From CATQHW01 sp965243545 (GTDB lineage Bacteria > Spirochaetota > Spirochaetia > SZUA-6 > Bin103), in the NCBI GenBank assembly GCA_965243545.1, contig OZ251573.1, positions 3,100,001 through 3,164,000 of the forward strand: a DNA stretch of 64,000 nucleotides, written 5' to 3'. The position numbers and the translations under genes were made by a program. The notes beneath the pieces were generated by a model. It did no database searches and was not told where the DNA came from. It saw only the letters and a program-made list of their open reading frames with translations. Below are positions 26,571-34,705 of this stretch, piece by piece. Within the stretch, counting starts at the first letter, position 1, and each line of letters opens with the position of its first letter.

Positions 26571-27249
26571 TCTCAATATCTCGAATAATCGAGCTCAACA
26601 CGGCCGACGCCTCCGTCCTCAGTTCCGCTGCTTCCGTTACCAGACGATGCACTTCTTTCTGAACCGCCGCCGGCGCAAGCGGAACCGGTAGGTCGGTAAG
26701 GTGTTTCGGTTCAATGTGCTGAACGATGGCGCCGTAGGTAGAACCGGTAACCAGCGGGATTCCGAATCGACTGCTCAGAAAGGCATAGAGGTACCCGGGG
26801 CGAACAAACGTTGGGTCCGGTACGACCTTCATGACATGCTGAGACGACCACATCCCTGCCATCTCCCGCCGTGTGTACGCCATGCGACCGATCGTCCCGG
26901 AGCATGAGATCAACGTCGTACCGTCCTCAAGCCGCAAGTGTGCCAAGCGGGACGATTGAGCGTCGGACTTGCGCAGCAGGGCCACGTTGCTGAACTCCGC
27001 ATGCAACATGCTACCGCTCGACAAAAATGGGATACCATACCTCTGATCCTGGACGTAGTTCCGTACGAACTGTGGGCCATTGTAGATACCGCCTGCAGGT
27101 CCTCTCGTGACGGCGCTTAGATTCGCTCGCCGCACCGGCAGCGCTCCAAGGAGTTCTTTCGCCTCGATCGCGCCCGACAGATATGGCCCACAGTCGAGGC
27201 GGCGACCTTGCCGCTCCAACCATGCGCTTCGGACCACTTTCTCCTTCAT
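26461..27249 (-). CDS. Specificity subunit (HsdS/MAD5-like), N-terminal half
   Basis: This 262-aa frame contains the first target-recognition domain (GPQFVRNYVQDQRYGIPFLSSGSM, then LISCSGTIGRMAYTRREM and SSQHVMKVVPD) and the first long helix (VQKEVHRLVTEAAELRTEASAVLSSIIRDIENAAGLPPLD). These are hallmarks of HsdS proteins, which choose the DNA sequence for the methyltransferase. After GLPPLD the translation turns into a short Arg/Gln-rich tail that lacks HsdS character, while the sensible continuation lies in another frame. A one-base indel around 26500-26580 is therefore likely. The upstream DUF4062 gene ends 77 bases before this start. Confidence 0.75.
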   Translation of the reverse strand: MKEKVVRSAWLERQGRRLDCGPYLSGAIEAKELLGALPVRRANLSAVTRGPAGGIYNGPQFVRNYVQDQRYGIPFLSSGSMLHAEFSNVALLRKSDAQSSRLAHLRLEDGTTLISCSGTIGRMAYTRREMAGMWSSQHVMKVVPDPTFVRPGYLYAFLSSRFGIPLVTGSTYGAIVQHIEPKHLTDLPVPLAPAAVQKEVHRLVTEAAELRTEASAVLSSIIRDIENAAGLPPLDARYQTRRVGYVTGASQRNRQPDGWHVP

Positions 27250-27326
27250 GGTCCGTTGCGTGCCACCATCGACAACGTTGGCCTCTCATCGTCGTTGCCG
27301 GCGATCGGCCGTCGAACGTTCATCGC

Positions 27327-28934
27327 CTACGCTGAGCGCCGACTGGTTTCGTCGGCAGCAGCAGCGACGGCCCGCCGCCCCTTCTCCGTCAGCCGGTACC
27401 TCTGCGCCGGGCTACGCGGCTTGTCGGGTACCGTCATTTCCAGCAATCCCTCACGCTGCAGCCGTTCGAGGCACCTGCGGAAGTGACCGGTGCGGTGGGC
27501 GTAGCCGCCGGCCGCCAACAGCGCTTCGCCGGGAACGGGGCCGTCAATGCAGGCGCAAAGCAGAGCCCTGTCTTTCCCTGCGGTGGTGGCTTGGCCCCCG
27601 TGCTCCCGAGCATGGCCCCCATCATGGCCCTCGGCATGGCCCCTGTGGTGCATCACGGGCCCCGTTCCTGCCGCACGTGCCGACGGAATCCGCCGCCCGT
27701 CGCCGCCGCGAGGCTCCTCGCTGGCCGTCGCCCGCCAAACGGTCGTAACGAATCCGTCCGTTACGGCGAACTCCGGTTCCGGGAGTCCGTGGGCAACGCA
27801 GCGCCGGATCATGTCGAGCGTTCCCGTACCCATGCGTTCGATGTAGTCCATCAGATACAAGGACTCTGCGAGCAACGGGTTAGCCGGCACAGATCGGTGG
27901 GCTTCGCGCAGCTTGTCCAGCGTCAGCGGCGGCGGCAGCCGGCCGGGATTCCGAACCTCCAGGCGGTCTGAGAACAGCATGACCTGTACGCTGCCCTTGT
28001 CCGCGTAGTCGCGGTGAGCTACGGCGTTGACCACGGCTTCGGTCACCACTTCCACCGGAATTTCGTACGTTCTGGGCGCCCGTGCGCTCGTCGCCCTGGT
28101 GCCGATCGACCGGTTGATCTTGCTGAGCACGAAGTCGGTCGCCTGATCGACCAGATCGAAGGCGGTACCCTTGTACACCTGGTACGAAGGAATCGGCTTG
28201 GCGACCTCGGTTCCGTGAAAATGAGCGCACCTGATTTCGGAGGAAATCAAGTATCGTTGCGGCTTCTTGCCGAACAGCAACACCGCGGCGTTGGTGACTC
28301 GATCTCCATTCAGCAGATTCAGGTGCTCCAACAGTTGCGGCGGCGGCGTCCCCTCCGGGAGCGGGAATTGCCGAACTCGGCGCGCCGTGCGAATGAACTG
28401 CGCCATCCGCTCCGAGTCGAGATCGTTCATCCCGGCGTTGCCGCACGGAGCCGCGTCGAACGGACCCCAGCGGATCATCTCCTTGGTTTCCAGGTGCTCC
28501 ACCAACGCCGCGTACACGCCCGCCGTCAGCTCTGCGGTGGCATTGAACCGCTTCCTGATCAAACTCGCCTGCGCCTTGGCGATCAGCTCCCGCATCTTCG
28601 GATGCCGCGCCCGATCGTCTACACTCTTCACGAAGATGAGACGGTGTGAGCCGACGCGCGTAGCGTGGTCGAACTCCCGTTCCGTCGGTGATACTCCTGC
28701 GTCGTCCTCATTTCCGTACTCGTTCCCAAACAAACCCAGGTAGATGTCCGACCGCTCGACCTCGGACAAATAGAGATGATCGGGCGACCGGTCCACCGCG
28801 GGCGCATCTTCAAACAGAAACACGTCGAAAAACCGGCGCAAGAGAACGTCATCACGGACGTAATCGCGTAACGTGGCCCGCTCCTCGGCAAACTCCCCCT
28901 GCACGCTGCTCACGAAAATACGGATCGGTATCAC
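27327..28934 (-). CDS. DUF4062-GHKL ATPase-like protein with winged helix
   Basis: This protein of about 535 aa has three parts. The N-terminus (about 2-95) is a DUF4062 domain: IRIFVSSVQGEFAEER, then YLGLFGNEYG and SPTEREFDHA. The middle carries a RecG-C/HATPase_c_4-type GHKL domain with EAVVNAVAHRDYADKG (about 301) and DRLEVRNPGRLPPPL, then MGTGTLDMIRRC. Next comes a His-rich segment (about 420-445, HHRGHAEGHDGGHAREHGG), then a winged-helix-like end (RRCLERLQREGLLEMTV). GTG at 28932-28934 is preferred because the DUF4062 motif begins four residues later; starts further up overlap the methyltransferase. It occupies the slot where I would expect MAD3/MAD4. It may be a sensor or regulator; a direct role in the defence is inferred only from position. 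Confidence 0.78.
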   Translation of the reverse strand: MIPIRIFVSSVQGEFAEERATLRDYVRDDVLLRRFFDVFLFEDAPAVDRSPDHLYLSEVERSDIYLGLFGNEYGNEDDAGVSPTEREFDHATRVGSHRLIFVKSVDDRARHPKMRELIAKAQASLIRKRFNATAELTAGVYAALVEHLETKEMIRWGPFDAAPCGNAGMNDLDSERMAQFIRTARRVRQFPLPEGTPPPQLLEHLNLLNGDRVTNAAVLLFGKKPQRYLISSEIRCAHFHGTEVAKPIPSYQVYKGTAFDLVDQATDFVLSKINRSIGTRATSARAPRTYEIPVEVVTEAVVNAVAHRDYADKGSVQVMLFSDRLEVRNPGRLPPPLTLDKLREAHRSVPANPLLAESLYLMDYIERMGTGTLDMIRRCVAHGLPEPEFAVTDGFVTTVWRATASEEPRGGDGRRIPSARAAGTGPVMHHRGHAEGHDGGHAREHGGQATTAGKDRALLCACIDGPVPGEALLAAGGYAHRTGHFRRCLERLQREGLLEMTVPDKPRSPAQRYRLTEKGRRAVAAAADETSRRSA

Positions 28935-28968
28935 GAGCGGAGACCTGCGCTGGTGTCGCAATCGCCGC

Positions 28969-31134
28969 TCATGCGCGAGGTTCCGGGTGCTCTTGGCGGA
29001 ACGCGTGATAGCGCTCGGCGATCGTGGGCAGATCATTGTCCACTACCGATGTCTTGCGCCGCAGCCGGCGGGACACCTTGCGTTCTCCGACTTTGATAGT
29101 CTCGACGTACTCTTCTTCTCGAGTTATTTCCTGTCCGTCCGGTGAACGCTTGTAGAGGGTGTTTCCTCGCCGGTCGAAGCCAACTCTCTCGGCCATCGCC
29201 ATGAATACCGGATAGTCGGCCGCCCCAACCATCGCTTCGCGCTTGACGACATCCGCTGGCTTCTTCTTGAGGAACAGAAGGCTTGTCAAAATGTTGACGT
29301 TGGCCTCGACGATGAATGTCTCCACCGGCAGGTCGACGCTGGCAAGGACCCAGGTATGCCTCAGTATCCACCAGCGGATGTATTCGTCCGCGGGGTTGCC
29401 GAGAATGCCGTCGGGCAGAACTATGCCCATCCGGCCGCCGGGTCTGAGCCAATCGACGCAACGCTCGATGAACAGTATTTCGGGCGCTACGCTACCTCGC
29501 AGGCGCCCGGTGCTGCGGAAGCTCCCGTCCTCCGTCCTTTCCCAGATGCGCGCAAGATCAAACTCCCTGAGTATATGCTCGTCGGTTATTGGAATACTTG
29601 ACCCGAACGGAGGATTGGTCATAACGACGTCCATGGACCCCATTATCGCCTCTTTACGGGCCGATTCGACGCCCGAGAGATGTCCGGCTGGGAACTCCAG
29701 TGAGTTGAGATGGTAGAGGTGGCCCTTTCCGTCTCCCGCCATCACCATGTTCATCTGACTTGCGCGGATGAGGAACGGATCGAAGTCACAGCCGAAAATC
29801 TGTTCATGCGCGTAGCGTCGTAAACGCTGGTTCAGCGACTCGAACTCCTCGGTTGTCTCATTGAAGGCGCTGATCTGCTCCTCGTCACGAAACCTGCTCA
29901 TGAGGTGGGCGAGTGTTTTGACCAGGAATCCGCCGGTGCCACACGCAGGATCAAGAAGCCGCTCGTCCTCTTTGGGGTCAAGTATCCGGACTACAAGCCG
30001 GGTCACGCCGCCCGGAGTAAAGTACTGCCCGCGGTCTCCGCGAAGGTTAGTGCCGACAATTTCCTGGTACGCGGCCCCCTTGGCATCCACATCCGTGCGG
30101 GAGAAATCGTACTTCGACAGCTCCGAGATCATGAAGGCGAGAGCAGGGTCCGACAGATCAATCTCCTCACCCCCGCTGAATATGCTCTGATATTCCTGCT
30201 TCACCTCGCTGAAGAGTGGTGCTATGCGCTGTCTGATTATCTTGCGCCCGGCGTCGTCGAATTGTTCTGTCGGACCGGCCCAGAAGCGACGGCTTTCTCG
30301 TCTGGGTGTTCGCTCGTCATGCATCTTGCAGAAGATCAGGTAGAGGAACTGCCGGAACGCGGCGTCTTTCGGCATGCCTTCGTTTCCGTGGATGTAATTG
30401 TGACAGCGGCGGAACGCGGTACGCAGCATCTCCGGGTCGGCACGGCGCGCACGCGCGCGAGATAGCACGTCGCGATCGCCGATGGATTCATCCGCGGGAG
30501 GCCAGTCGCCTATCGGCTCCGCTTCGACCTGGAACTTCGTAGCCCGTTTCCGCAGGAAGAAGAACTCCAGGCCGTTGGTCCACAAGGCGTACCTGCAGCC
30601 GTCGATCTCCTCGAAGAACGGTTTGACTTCGGCGAGGTCCTGCTCTGCTTGCTCATAGTCCCGCAACTTCACGGCGCCGCGCTTATTCTGCTTCGGCTCG
30701 GGGCGGCAGATCACGATACGCTGGACGTTCTCCTGTGTATGGGCATTTTCGGCGCCGAACACCGCGATGTCGGCGCGACGGCGCTTGCCGTCGAGCAAAA
30801 CGGGGTAGTCGGCCTCCATGTCCTCCACGGAGATCGCGTACTCATGGAAGAGTGCGCGGGCTATGCGCTGGCGGACAGACTCTTTCGCCGTCTCCTTGAT
30901 CTCGTTCGCGCCGGAGATGAAGTCGAGGACGTACCCGTCGCGGACGGTGCCCGCGGGTGCGGTCGGCTCGGTCTCCGGCGCAGTGGTGACCGCGACGCCG
31001 TCAGCGCCGGGCGCTTGGCCATTGCGTTTGGTCGGCTTTGGCCCGGATCGTCGCTTGACCCGGCGGCCGGTCGATCCGGCCGTTGGTGTTGCCTTCGCGC
31101 GGCTCCGAGGCCTGCCGACCGTGAACTTGGGCAT
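28969..31134 (-). CDS. N6-adenine DNA methyltransferase with HSDR_N-like domain (MAD2-like)
   Basis: This 721-aa HsdM-type methyltransferase modifies adenine using S-adenosylmethionine. The SAM motif DPACGTGGFL and the catalytic NPPF (in VVMTNPPFGSS) are both intact, preceded by an N6_N-like helical bundle (about 230-330). Residues about 60-200 look like a type I R-subunit N-terminal (HSDR_N) domain (DYPVLLDGKRRRADIAVFG, then LRDYEQAEQDL). However, the position where ExK is expected reads IVICRPEPK, so nuclease activity is doubtful. ATG at 31132-31134 gives MPKFTVGRPRSRAK; an ATG at 31201-31203 would add 23 residues. It is divergent from the XRE regulator and probably partners the specificity subunit encoded downstream. 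Confidence 0.88.
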   Translation of the reverse strand: MPKFTVGRPRSRAKATPTAGSTGRRVKRRSGPKPTKRNGQAPGADGVAVTTAPETEPTAPAGTVRDGYVLDFISGANEIKETAKESVRQRIARALFHEYAISVEDMEADYPVLLDGKRRRADIAVFGAENAHTQENVQRIVICRPEPKQNKRGAVKLRDYEQAEQDLAEVKPFFEEIDGCRYALWTNGLEFFFLRKRATKFQVEAEPIGDWPPADESIGDRDVLSRARARRADPEMLRTAFRRCHNYIHGNEGMPKDAAFRQFLYLIFCKMHDERTPRRESRRFWAGPTEQFDDAGRKIIRQRIAPLFSEVKQEYQSIFSGGEEIDLSDPALAFMISELSKYDFSRTDVDAKGAAYQEIVGTNLRGDRGQYFTPGGVTRLVVRILDPKEDERLLDPACGTGGFLVKTLAHLMSRFRDEEQISAFNETTEEFESLNQRLRRYAHEQIFGCDFDPFLIRASQMNMVMAGDGKGHLYHLNSLEFPAGHLSGVESARKEAIMGSMDVVMTNPPFGSSIPITDEHILREFDLARIWERTEDGSFRSTGRLRGSVAPEILFIERCVDWLRPGGRMGIVLPDGILGNPADEYIRWWILRHTWVLASVDLPVETFIVEANVNILTSLLFLKKKPADVVKREAMVGAADYPVFMAMAERVGFDRRGNTLYKRSPDGQEITREEEYVETIKVGERKVSRRLRRKTSVVDNDLPTIAERYHAFRQEHPEPRA

Positions 31135-31246
31135 CTCCTCAATCCTGGCGCATGGTGTCGAACGGTGATCGTGCCAGCGACACCAGTTGTGCTGACGGTA
31201 CATCGTGCGCGCGCCTGGCTACAACCGCAGGGCCGAACACTACGGC

Positions 31247-31283
31247 TTGACCGTCATGCCGGTGTGTTGCATGTTGCGCAACA
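31247..31283 (+). promoter_or_regulatory. Promoter and palindromic operator of the XRE gene
   Basis: TTGACC at 31247-31252 and CATGTT at 31270-31275 are separated by 17 bases and lie about 27 bases before the XRE start, a plausible sigma-70-type promoter. A perfect 12-base palindrome TGTTGCGCAACA (31272-31283) overlaps the -10 box, and a further half-site TGTTGC lies at 31264-31269. Such a site over the promoter in the gap between a divergent XRE gene and its operon is where autoregulation is expected. Binding is inference. Confidence 0.45.
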
Positions 31284-31301
31284 GTAAACTTGGAGGAATG
31301 C

Positions 31302-31673
31302 ATGGGCAGGAGTTTCGGCGAGACGATTCGGGAGATGCGCACGTCGCAGGAGATGGGCTTGCGCGCGGCGGCGGAGCGGCTTGGAATCTCGCCCGCGTAT
31401 CTCAGTCGCGTCGAACGGGGGAAGGAACGTCCCCCCAAGCCGGAGCTCGTCAAGCGGATGGCAACGCTGCTCGGCGGAGACGCTGACCTGCTGTTCCGGC
31501 TCGCCGAGAGGACCGACCCGGACTTGGCCGAGTACCTCCATCACCTGCCGAGCGTCCCGGAGTTCCTCCGCGTGGCGAAGACGATGGCGTTGACTGACGA
31601 AGACTTCAGAATCCTTACGGAGGAGGTCAGGCGCCGACGGCCGTCGGAAACGCTTACCGCAGGCGGCGGGTAG
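31302..31673 (+). CDS. XRE-family helix-turn-helix regulator (MAD1-like)
   Basis: This 123-aa DNA-binding protein has an N-terminal lambda-repressor-type HTH (about residues 6-62: IREMRTSQEMGLRAAAERLG then SPAYLSRVERGKERPP). A C-terminal helical tail (LPSVPEFLRVAKTMALTDEDF) is probably for dimerisation. ATG at 31302 is chosen because GGAGG at 31292-31296 is five bases upstream; the earlier start at 31290 overlaps the Shine-Dalgarno sequence. It is transcribed divergently from the methyltransferase operon, the position of the HTH protein MAD1 in MADS loci, and probably represses its own promoter and the operon through the palindrome just upstream. Confidence 0.88.
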   Translation: MGRSFGETIREMRTSQEMGLRAAAERLGISPAYLSRVERGKERPPKPELVKRMATLLGGDADLLFRLAERTDPDLAEYLHHLPSVPEFLRVAKTMALTDEDFRILTEEVRRRRPSETLTAGGG

Positions 31674-31707
31674 GGCTCGCCGGCAATCATCTCCACGTGG
31701 GGGCAGA

Positions 31708-32322
31708 CTATGCGCGAGGCGGGGCGGGGCCGGCGGTGCGGTCGATCAGCCGGACGCCGATGAAGGCGGCCAGCTGCGCGCCGACGGTCACCATGCGGTC
31801 GGCGGTGGCGCCGCCGGCGTGATCGATCCGGATGGTCCGCTCCCCGGCGATCAGGCTGAGCGTCACGAAGGTGCGGGGCTTGAGGCGGCCGAGCGGCAGC
31901 CGGCCCGCGGCGTACCGGGTGCGGTCGAGCGGCGCGCTGTCGACCGGTCCGCCGCGCAGATACTCGCTCACCTCCACGCCGCTGATCGAGGCGAGCGGGA
32001 TGTCCGTCCGCTTGCAGAGAAACGCCAGACCGACGTGCCGCTCGCAGGCGCCGGCGGCCGGCCGGAATACCCAGCAGTCGCGGTACGCGGCGCCGAGCAG
32101 GCAGAGCGCGACGATGCCGAGCGGCACCGCGTCACCCGGCAGCGTGACCGGACGGCCGTCACCGGCAGCCACCGCCATGCCGGAGATCAGGATCGCCGCC
32201 ATCGCCGCCATCATCACGCGGTACGCGATCGACAGCCCCAATACCAGCTCCTGCGACTCCGCCCCGTCCGGGCCGCGGCGCCGGCGGGTGCGGAGCGCCA
32301 GACGCGACGCGCTGAGCAACAT
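31708..32322 (-). CDS. Membrane protein of unknown function
   Basis: This 204-aa protein has two hydrophobic segments (about residues 35-55, VMMAAMAAILISGMAVAA, and about 66-86, VPLGIVALCLLGAAYRDCWVF). They are followed by a cytoplasmic beta-rich domain of about 110 residues that resembles small bacterial PH-like domains only in general layout. No conserved motif is recognised. Its ATG follows the sulfatase stop with one base between (TAG-C-ATG, 32320-32326), so it is the last gene of the Gfo/Idh-sulfatase operon. A role linked to sulfated substrate use is possible but unsupported. Confidence 0.65.
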   Translation of the reverse strand: MLLSASRLALRTRRRRGPDGAESQELVLGLSIAYRVMMAAMAAILISGMAVAAGDGRPVTLPGDAVPLGIVALCLLGAAYRDCWVFRPAAGACERHVGLAFLCKRTDIPLASISGVEVSEYLRGGPVDSAPLDRTRYAAGRLPLGRLKPRTFVTLSLIAGERTIRIDHAGGATADRMVTVGAQLAAFIGVRLIDRTAGPAPPRA

Positions 32323-32323
32323 G

Positions 32324-33652
32324 CTACGGCGGCGCGTCGGGCCGCTTGGACGAATCGTCCAGCTCCCGCTCCTGCCGGATCAGGTCGAGCAGGTCGGCCG
32401 CCCGGGCCGGCGCCTCCCGGAAGAGGTTGCGCCGCTCACCGGGATCGACGGCCAAGTCGAACAGCTCGGTCCGCTCCGGCCGTAGCGCGCCGTCGGTGCG
32501 GAGCTTCAGGTCGCCGATGCGGGCGCCGAACTCGTTGCCGCGGAAGTTCCAGAACAGGGTCCGGTCCGGTTCGGCCGACGCCGCGCCGGTGAGCAGGGGC
32601 CATACGTCGCGCCCGTCCCAGCGCGGGTCGGAGGCGGTGGCCGCGCCGGTCAGGCCGGCGAAGGTCGGCATCCAGTCGACGACCTGAATCGGCTGCCGCA
32701 CCACGGCCGGCCGCAGCGTGCCCGGCCAACTCACCACCGCCGGCGTGCGGATGCCGCCTTCGTAGAGCTGCGCCTTCTGGCCGCGCAACGGCAGATTGCT
32801 GCCCAGACGCGGCAGTTCCTCCTGGCGGCCGGGGTATTGGTGGATGGTGTCGGTCTTTGCATCGGGAATCGCCCCGTTGTCGGACGCGAACACCACGATC
32901 GTGTCGTCGACCTGCAGCGTCCGGTGCAGCGACTCGATCAGCCGCCCGATCGCGTGGTCCATGTGGCTGGCGTAGGCCGCGTACAACTTGAACGAGCGGT
33001 CGCGCGCCGGGTCGGGGTCAAAGATCCGATCGCAGTAGGCGTCGATCCATTCCTCCGGCGCCTTGATCGGCAGGTGCACGGCCGTGAACGGCACGTAGCA
33101 AAACCAGGGTTGCGCCTGCGCCTCCATCCACTGCAATGCCTCCTCCACGATCAGATCGGTCACGTGTCCGCGCTCCCGGATCAGCTGGCCGTTGCGATGC
33201 CAGGTATGCGAATACTCGCCTTCCTTGTAGCGGTGGCTGTAGGGGTCAACGCCGCCGGCCAGGCTGCCGTAGGCGTAGTCGAACCCGTACCGGTTCGGAC
33301 CGAAGCGCGGGTGCGATCCAAGGTGCCACTTGCCGAACAGCCCGGTCGCGTAGCCGGCGTTGCGTAGCGCCGATGCCAGCGTCCCGTACCCGTCGGGGAG
33401 CACCGGCGCGTTCGACGGCTCCGTCGCGTGCCGGCCGAAGCGTCCCGGATGGCGGCCGGTCAACAGCGACGCGCGCGTCGGCGTGCACATCGGGCAGACG
33501 TAGTGCTGGTCGAGCTCGACGCCGTCCCGCGCCAGGCGGTCGAGATTGGGCGTGCGTATCTCCGATCCGTGGTAGCCGACGTCCGCCCACCCCAGGTCGT
33601 CGGCGAGCAGATAGAGGATGTTGGGCCGGCGCGCCTGCCCGGCGGCGGTCAC
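32324..33652 (-). CDS. Arylsulfatase family enzyme
   Basis: This 442-aa type I sulfatase would hydrolyse sulfate esters. The N-terminus PNILYLLADDLGWADVGYHG supplies metal ligands. The maturation motif CTPTRASLLTG (Cys about residue 57) is the site converted to formylglycine, and GLFGKWHLG (about 109) is the second conserved motif. Further metal residues lie in FASDNGA. GTG at 33650-33652 is chosen because it overlaps the upstream stop by four bases and starts just before the first strand; the frame further upstream is the shadow of the Gfo/Idh gene. No signal peptide is seen at this start. The sequence does not tell whether it acts on polysaccharides or small esters. No formylglycine-generating enzyme gene is in the window. 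Confidence 0.92.
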   Translation of the reverse strand: MTAAGQARRPNILYLLADDLGWADVGYHGSEIRTPNLDRLARDGVELDQHYVCPMCTPTRASLLTGRHPGRFGRHATEPSNAPVLPDGYGTLASALRNAGYATGLFGKWHLGSHPRFGPNRYGFDYAYGSLAGGVDPYSHRYKEGEYSHTWHRNGQLIRERGHVTDLIVEEALQWMEAQAQPWFCYVPFTAVHLPIKAPEEWIDAYCDRIFDPDPARDRSFKLYAAYASHMDHAIGRLIESLHRTLQVDDTIVVFASDNGAIPDAKTDTIHQYPGRQEELPRLGSNLPLRGQKAQLYEGGIRTPAVVSWPGTLRPAVVRQPIQVVDWMPTFAGLTGAATASDPRWDGRDVWPLLTGAASAEPDRTLFWNFRGNEFGARIGDLKLRTDGALRPERTELFDLAVDPGERRNLFREAPARAADLLDLIRQERELDDSSKRPDAPP

Positions 33653-34695
33653 ACCTCGACCCAGCCGCCGGCGTCCGAGGCGCGGTACACGGCTTCGAAC
33701 AGCGCCACCGAGCGCCGCGCCTCGCGGCCGTCGCACTGCAGCGCGGCGCCGGTGCGGATCGCCCCCACCACGTCGGCAAAGATGTTGTCCGGCAGGTCGG
33801 GCGGGGCGGACCAAGCGTCCAGGTCGGCGGAGACCACCGGAGGCGCGCCGTCGACCCGGAACGCGTCGGCAGCCGTCCGGGAGCCTTCCGGCACGTGGTC
33901 GAGCGCCGCCTGATCGGCGCTGGCCCAGGTGAGGGTGCCCCAGGTGCCGCACAGAGTGATCTCGTGCCCCCGGTTGGGGACCGCGCAGGTGGTGGTGAGG
34001 AGCGAGCCGACGGCGCCGTCACGGAATTGGACGACCGCCGTCGCGCCGTCCTCGGTCGCTATGTCGTGGCCGTACGTGCCGCGGCAGCCGACCACGCGTT
34101 GCGGCGCGCCGGCCCACCAAAGCAGCAGATCGACGAAGTGGACGGCCTGGTTGGCCAGCGACCCTCCTTCGGTATCGAGCCGGCTGCGCCAGCGCTGCGG
34201 CATGCCGGCGTCGTAATAGGACTGCGCGCGAAACCAGTACGTGCGCAGGTCGGCGCGCAGCAGCCGGCCGACGGCGCCGGCGTCGAGCGCCCTCTTGACC
34301 CGGTGGTTGACGGCAAGATAGCGCTGCTCGAAGTCGATCCCCAGCAGCAGGCCGCGGCGGTCCGCCTCGTCGATGGCCCGGTCGCAGGCGGCGGTGGTGA
34401 TGTCCATCGGCTTGGTCATGCAGACGTGCTTGCCGGCCTGCAGCGCCCGCACGGCCATCGCCGCGTGGCTGCCGCTCGGCGTCCACAGGCCGATCACGTC
34501 GACGTCGCCGCGCGCCAGCAGCTCGCCGTAGTCGCGCACCCACGGCACGCCGAGCTCGCGGGCGGCGGCTGCGCCGCGCTCTTCCGACAGGTCGCAGACC
34601 GCCGCCAGCTCCGCCCCTTCGGTCTCCCGGCACCGGTCCGCGCGCGGGCGCCCCATGCCCAGCCCCACGATCGCGAACCTCACGGCGTCCGCCAT
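33649..34695 (-). CDS. Gfo/Idh/MocA family oxidoreductase
   Basis: This 348-aa NAD(P)-dependent sugar or inositol dehydrogenase has an N-terminal Rossmann fold with FAIVGLGMG (residues 7-15) and the conserved cofactor/catalytic motif CMTKPMD (Lys about 95). Its C-terminal domain contains GGSLANQAVHFVDLLLWW, with the usual catalytic-face His. The ATG at 34693-34695 has GAGGAGG about six bases upstream. It starts the operon with the sulfatase (GTGA overlap) and a membrane protein, which suggests oxidation of a sugar released by desulfation. The substrate is unknown. Confidence 0.9.
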   Translation of the reverse strand: MADAVRFAIVGLGMGRPRADRCRETEGAELAAVCDLSEERGAAAARELGVPWVRDYGELLARGDVDVIGLWTPSGSHAAMAVRALQAGKHVCMTKPMDITTAACDRAIDEADRRGLLLGIDFEQRYLAVNHRVKRALDAGAVGRLLRADLRTYWFRAQSYYDAGMPQRWRSRLDTEGGSLANQAVHFVDLLLWWAGAPQRVVGCRGTYGHDIATEDGATAVVQFRDGAVGSLLTTTCAVPNRGHEITLCGTWGTLTWASADQAALDHVPEGSRTAADAFRVDGAPPVVSADLDAWSAPPDLPDNIFADVVGAIRTGAALQCDGREARRSVALFEAVYRASDAGGWVEV

Positions 34696-34705
34696 GCGTA
34701 CCTCC

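Noticed and set aside
14609..31673. BREX, DISARM or complete Dnd/Dpt system
   Set aside because: There is no PglZ, BrxC, BrxL, DrmA/B helicase or DndA-E gene. Similarity to DptF/G/H is limited to the three ATPase-side genes.
14609..31673. Classical type I restriction-modification operon
   Set aside because: HsdM and HsdS are present, but there is no HsdR with helicase motifs. The downstream genes are a kinase-ATPase, an unknown protein and a HerA-like ATPase.
33653..33952. Longer start for the sulfatase
   Set aside because: The added 100 residues are Arg/Gly-rich and lie antisense-free within the Gfo/Idh gene in another frame. GTG 33650-33652 overlaps the upstream stop in the usual coupled manner.
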